The notes under the pieces are model-generated. The model had not been told where the DNA came from, made no database searches, and worked only from the letters and a program-made list of their open reading frames with translations. The translations under genes were made by a program, and so were the position numbers. 64,000 nucleotides of DNA from Betaproteobacteria bacterium (GTDB lineage: Bacteria > Pseudomonadota > Gammaproteobacteria > Burkholderiales > SG8-41), in the NCBI GenBank assembly GCA_029863175.1, contig JAOTVX010000017.1, positions 1 through 64,000 on the forward strand, given 5' to 3'. Numbering within the stretch: the first letter of the stretch is position 1; every line of letters begins with the position of its first letter. Below, one piece after another: positions 63,288 through 64,000 of this stretch.

Positions 63288-64000
63288 GTGAGTTTAGATC
63301 GCTTGATGGTATTTGCCGGCAACGCCAATTCCCGGCTTGCCGAGGATGTTGTCGGGCATCTTCACATCCGTCTTGGCCGCGCCAAGATCGGCCGCTTCAG
63401 CGATGGCGAGGTGATGGTGGAGATCCTCGAGAACGTTCGCGGCCGCGACGTGTTCGTGCTGCAGTCGATCTGCTCGCCCACCAATGACCACTTGATGGAG
63501 TTGCTGGTGATAGTGGACGCGCTCAAGCGCGCTTCAGCGGGACGCGTTACCGCCGCGATCCCGTATATGGGCTACGCGCGGCAGGACCGGCGCCCGAGCT
63601 CGGCGCGCGTGGCGATCAGCGCCAAGGTCGTTGCCAATATGATGGCTAGCGGTGGCGTGGACCGGGTGCTCACCATGGATTTGCACTCGGAGCAGATCCA
63701 GGGATTTTTCGACATCCCGGTAGACAACATCTATGCGGGGCCGATCCTGCTGGGCGATGTGTGGAAGCGCGGCTTCAGCAATCTGGTTGTGGTGTCGCCG
63801 GATGTGGGCGGCGTAGTGCGCGCGCGGGGTCTCGCGAAACGGCTGGAGGCTGACCTTGCCATCATCGACAAGCGGCGGCCCCGGCCGAATGTCGCGACCG
63901 TCATGAACATCATCGGCGAGGTCGATGGCAGGACCTGCGTCATCGTGGATGACCTGGTGGATACCGCCAACACGTTGTGCGAGGCGGCGAGCGCGCTCAA
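63288..64000 (+). CDS. prs: Ribose-phosphate pyrophosphokinase (partial, cut by window end)
   Basis: 237 residues before the window ends. The GTG start at 63288 has AGAGG 7 nt upstream; an ATG at 63306 would shorten the family N-terminus. Motifs: [49 protein letters not shown] flexible loop and the PRPP site [15 protein letters not shown]. It makes PRPP from ribose-5-phosphate. Confidence 0.96.
   Translation, partial: MSLDRLMVFAGNANSRLAEDVVGHLHIRLGRAKIGRFSDGEVMVEILENVRGRDVFVLQSICSPTNDHLMELLVIVDALKRASAGRVTAAIPYMGYARQDRRPSSARVAISAKVVANMMASGGVDRVLTMDLHSEQIQGFFDIPVDNIYAGPILLGDVWKRGFSNLVVVSPDVGGVVRARGLAKRLEADLAIIDKRRPRPNVATVMNIIGEVDGRTCVIVDDLVDTANTLCEAASAL

Overview
The window is a high-GC bacterial chromosome segment, and its gene order and protein families point to a betaproteobacterium. 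The diagnostic blocks are argB/HAD/slmA, gpmI/envC-like/ctpA/moeB, rhodanese/grxC/secB/gpsA/trmL, ftsY-ftsE-ftsX-rpoH, a cox operon with ctaG and small assembly genes, and lolB/ispE/tRNA-Gln/prs. I cannot name genus or species from sequence alone.

Layout. 1-3.7 kb: start of a secreted protein (minus strand), an Hsp20 gene with a sigma32-like promoter, argB, a pyrimidine 5'-nucleotidase-like HAD protein and slmA. 3.7-8.8 kb (minus): gpmI, an EnvC-like LytM protein, ctpA and a MoeB/ThiF adenylyltransferase. 8.9-14.4 kb: an ArsR regulator, a PglL/Wzy-type O-glycosyltransferase, rhodanese, glutaredoxin, secB, an SH3 protein, gpsA and trmL. 14.5-32.5 kb: a complete-looking MSHA-type type IV pilus locus (E-G-F-B-A-C-D-O-P-Q, then I-I2-J-K-L-M-N), with a c-di-GMP-binding type MshE and a large tip/adhesin-like MshQ. 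32.5-37.7 kb: comF, divergent from a compact biotin operon bioBFHCD. 37.7-46.2 kb: an aa3-type cytochrome c oxidase operon with assembly factors (ctaG, SURF1, two SCO-like proteins, ctaB); no ctaA lies in the usual place. 46.3-49.9 kb (minus): ftsY, ftsE, ftsX and rpoH, with a CIRCE-like operator before rpoH. 50-54.5 kb: an M16 protease pair, rsmD, coaD and a ferredoxin. 54.6-59.4 kb (minus): a Gld-type ABC system (ATPase, permease, GldG-like, DUF4340) running into mutM. 59.5-64 kb: a TPR lipoprotein, lolB, ispE, tRNA-Gln(UUG) and prs (cut by the window end).

The most unusual content is non-coding. First, several palindromic elements have arms built from short tandem units: 7-bp units at 12.8, 20.2 and 21.1-21.7 kb, 9-bp units at 54.1 kb and 8-bp units at 58.4 kb. 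One 7-bp element encloses a four-helix-bundle (S23/23S-rRNA-IVP family) gene. It sits inside the pilus operon and is fused in frame through its right arm to the minor pilin mshP. A gene-less copy supplies the leader peptide of mshO. Second, a family of hairpins of the form TAGGA-TTTG-CGGG recurs, and in four cases its first three bases are the stop codon of the preceding gene.
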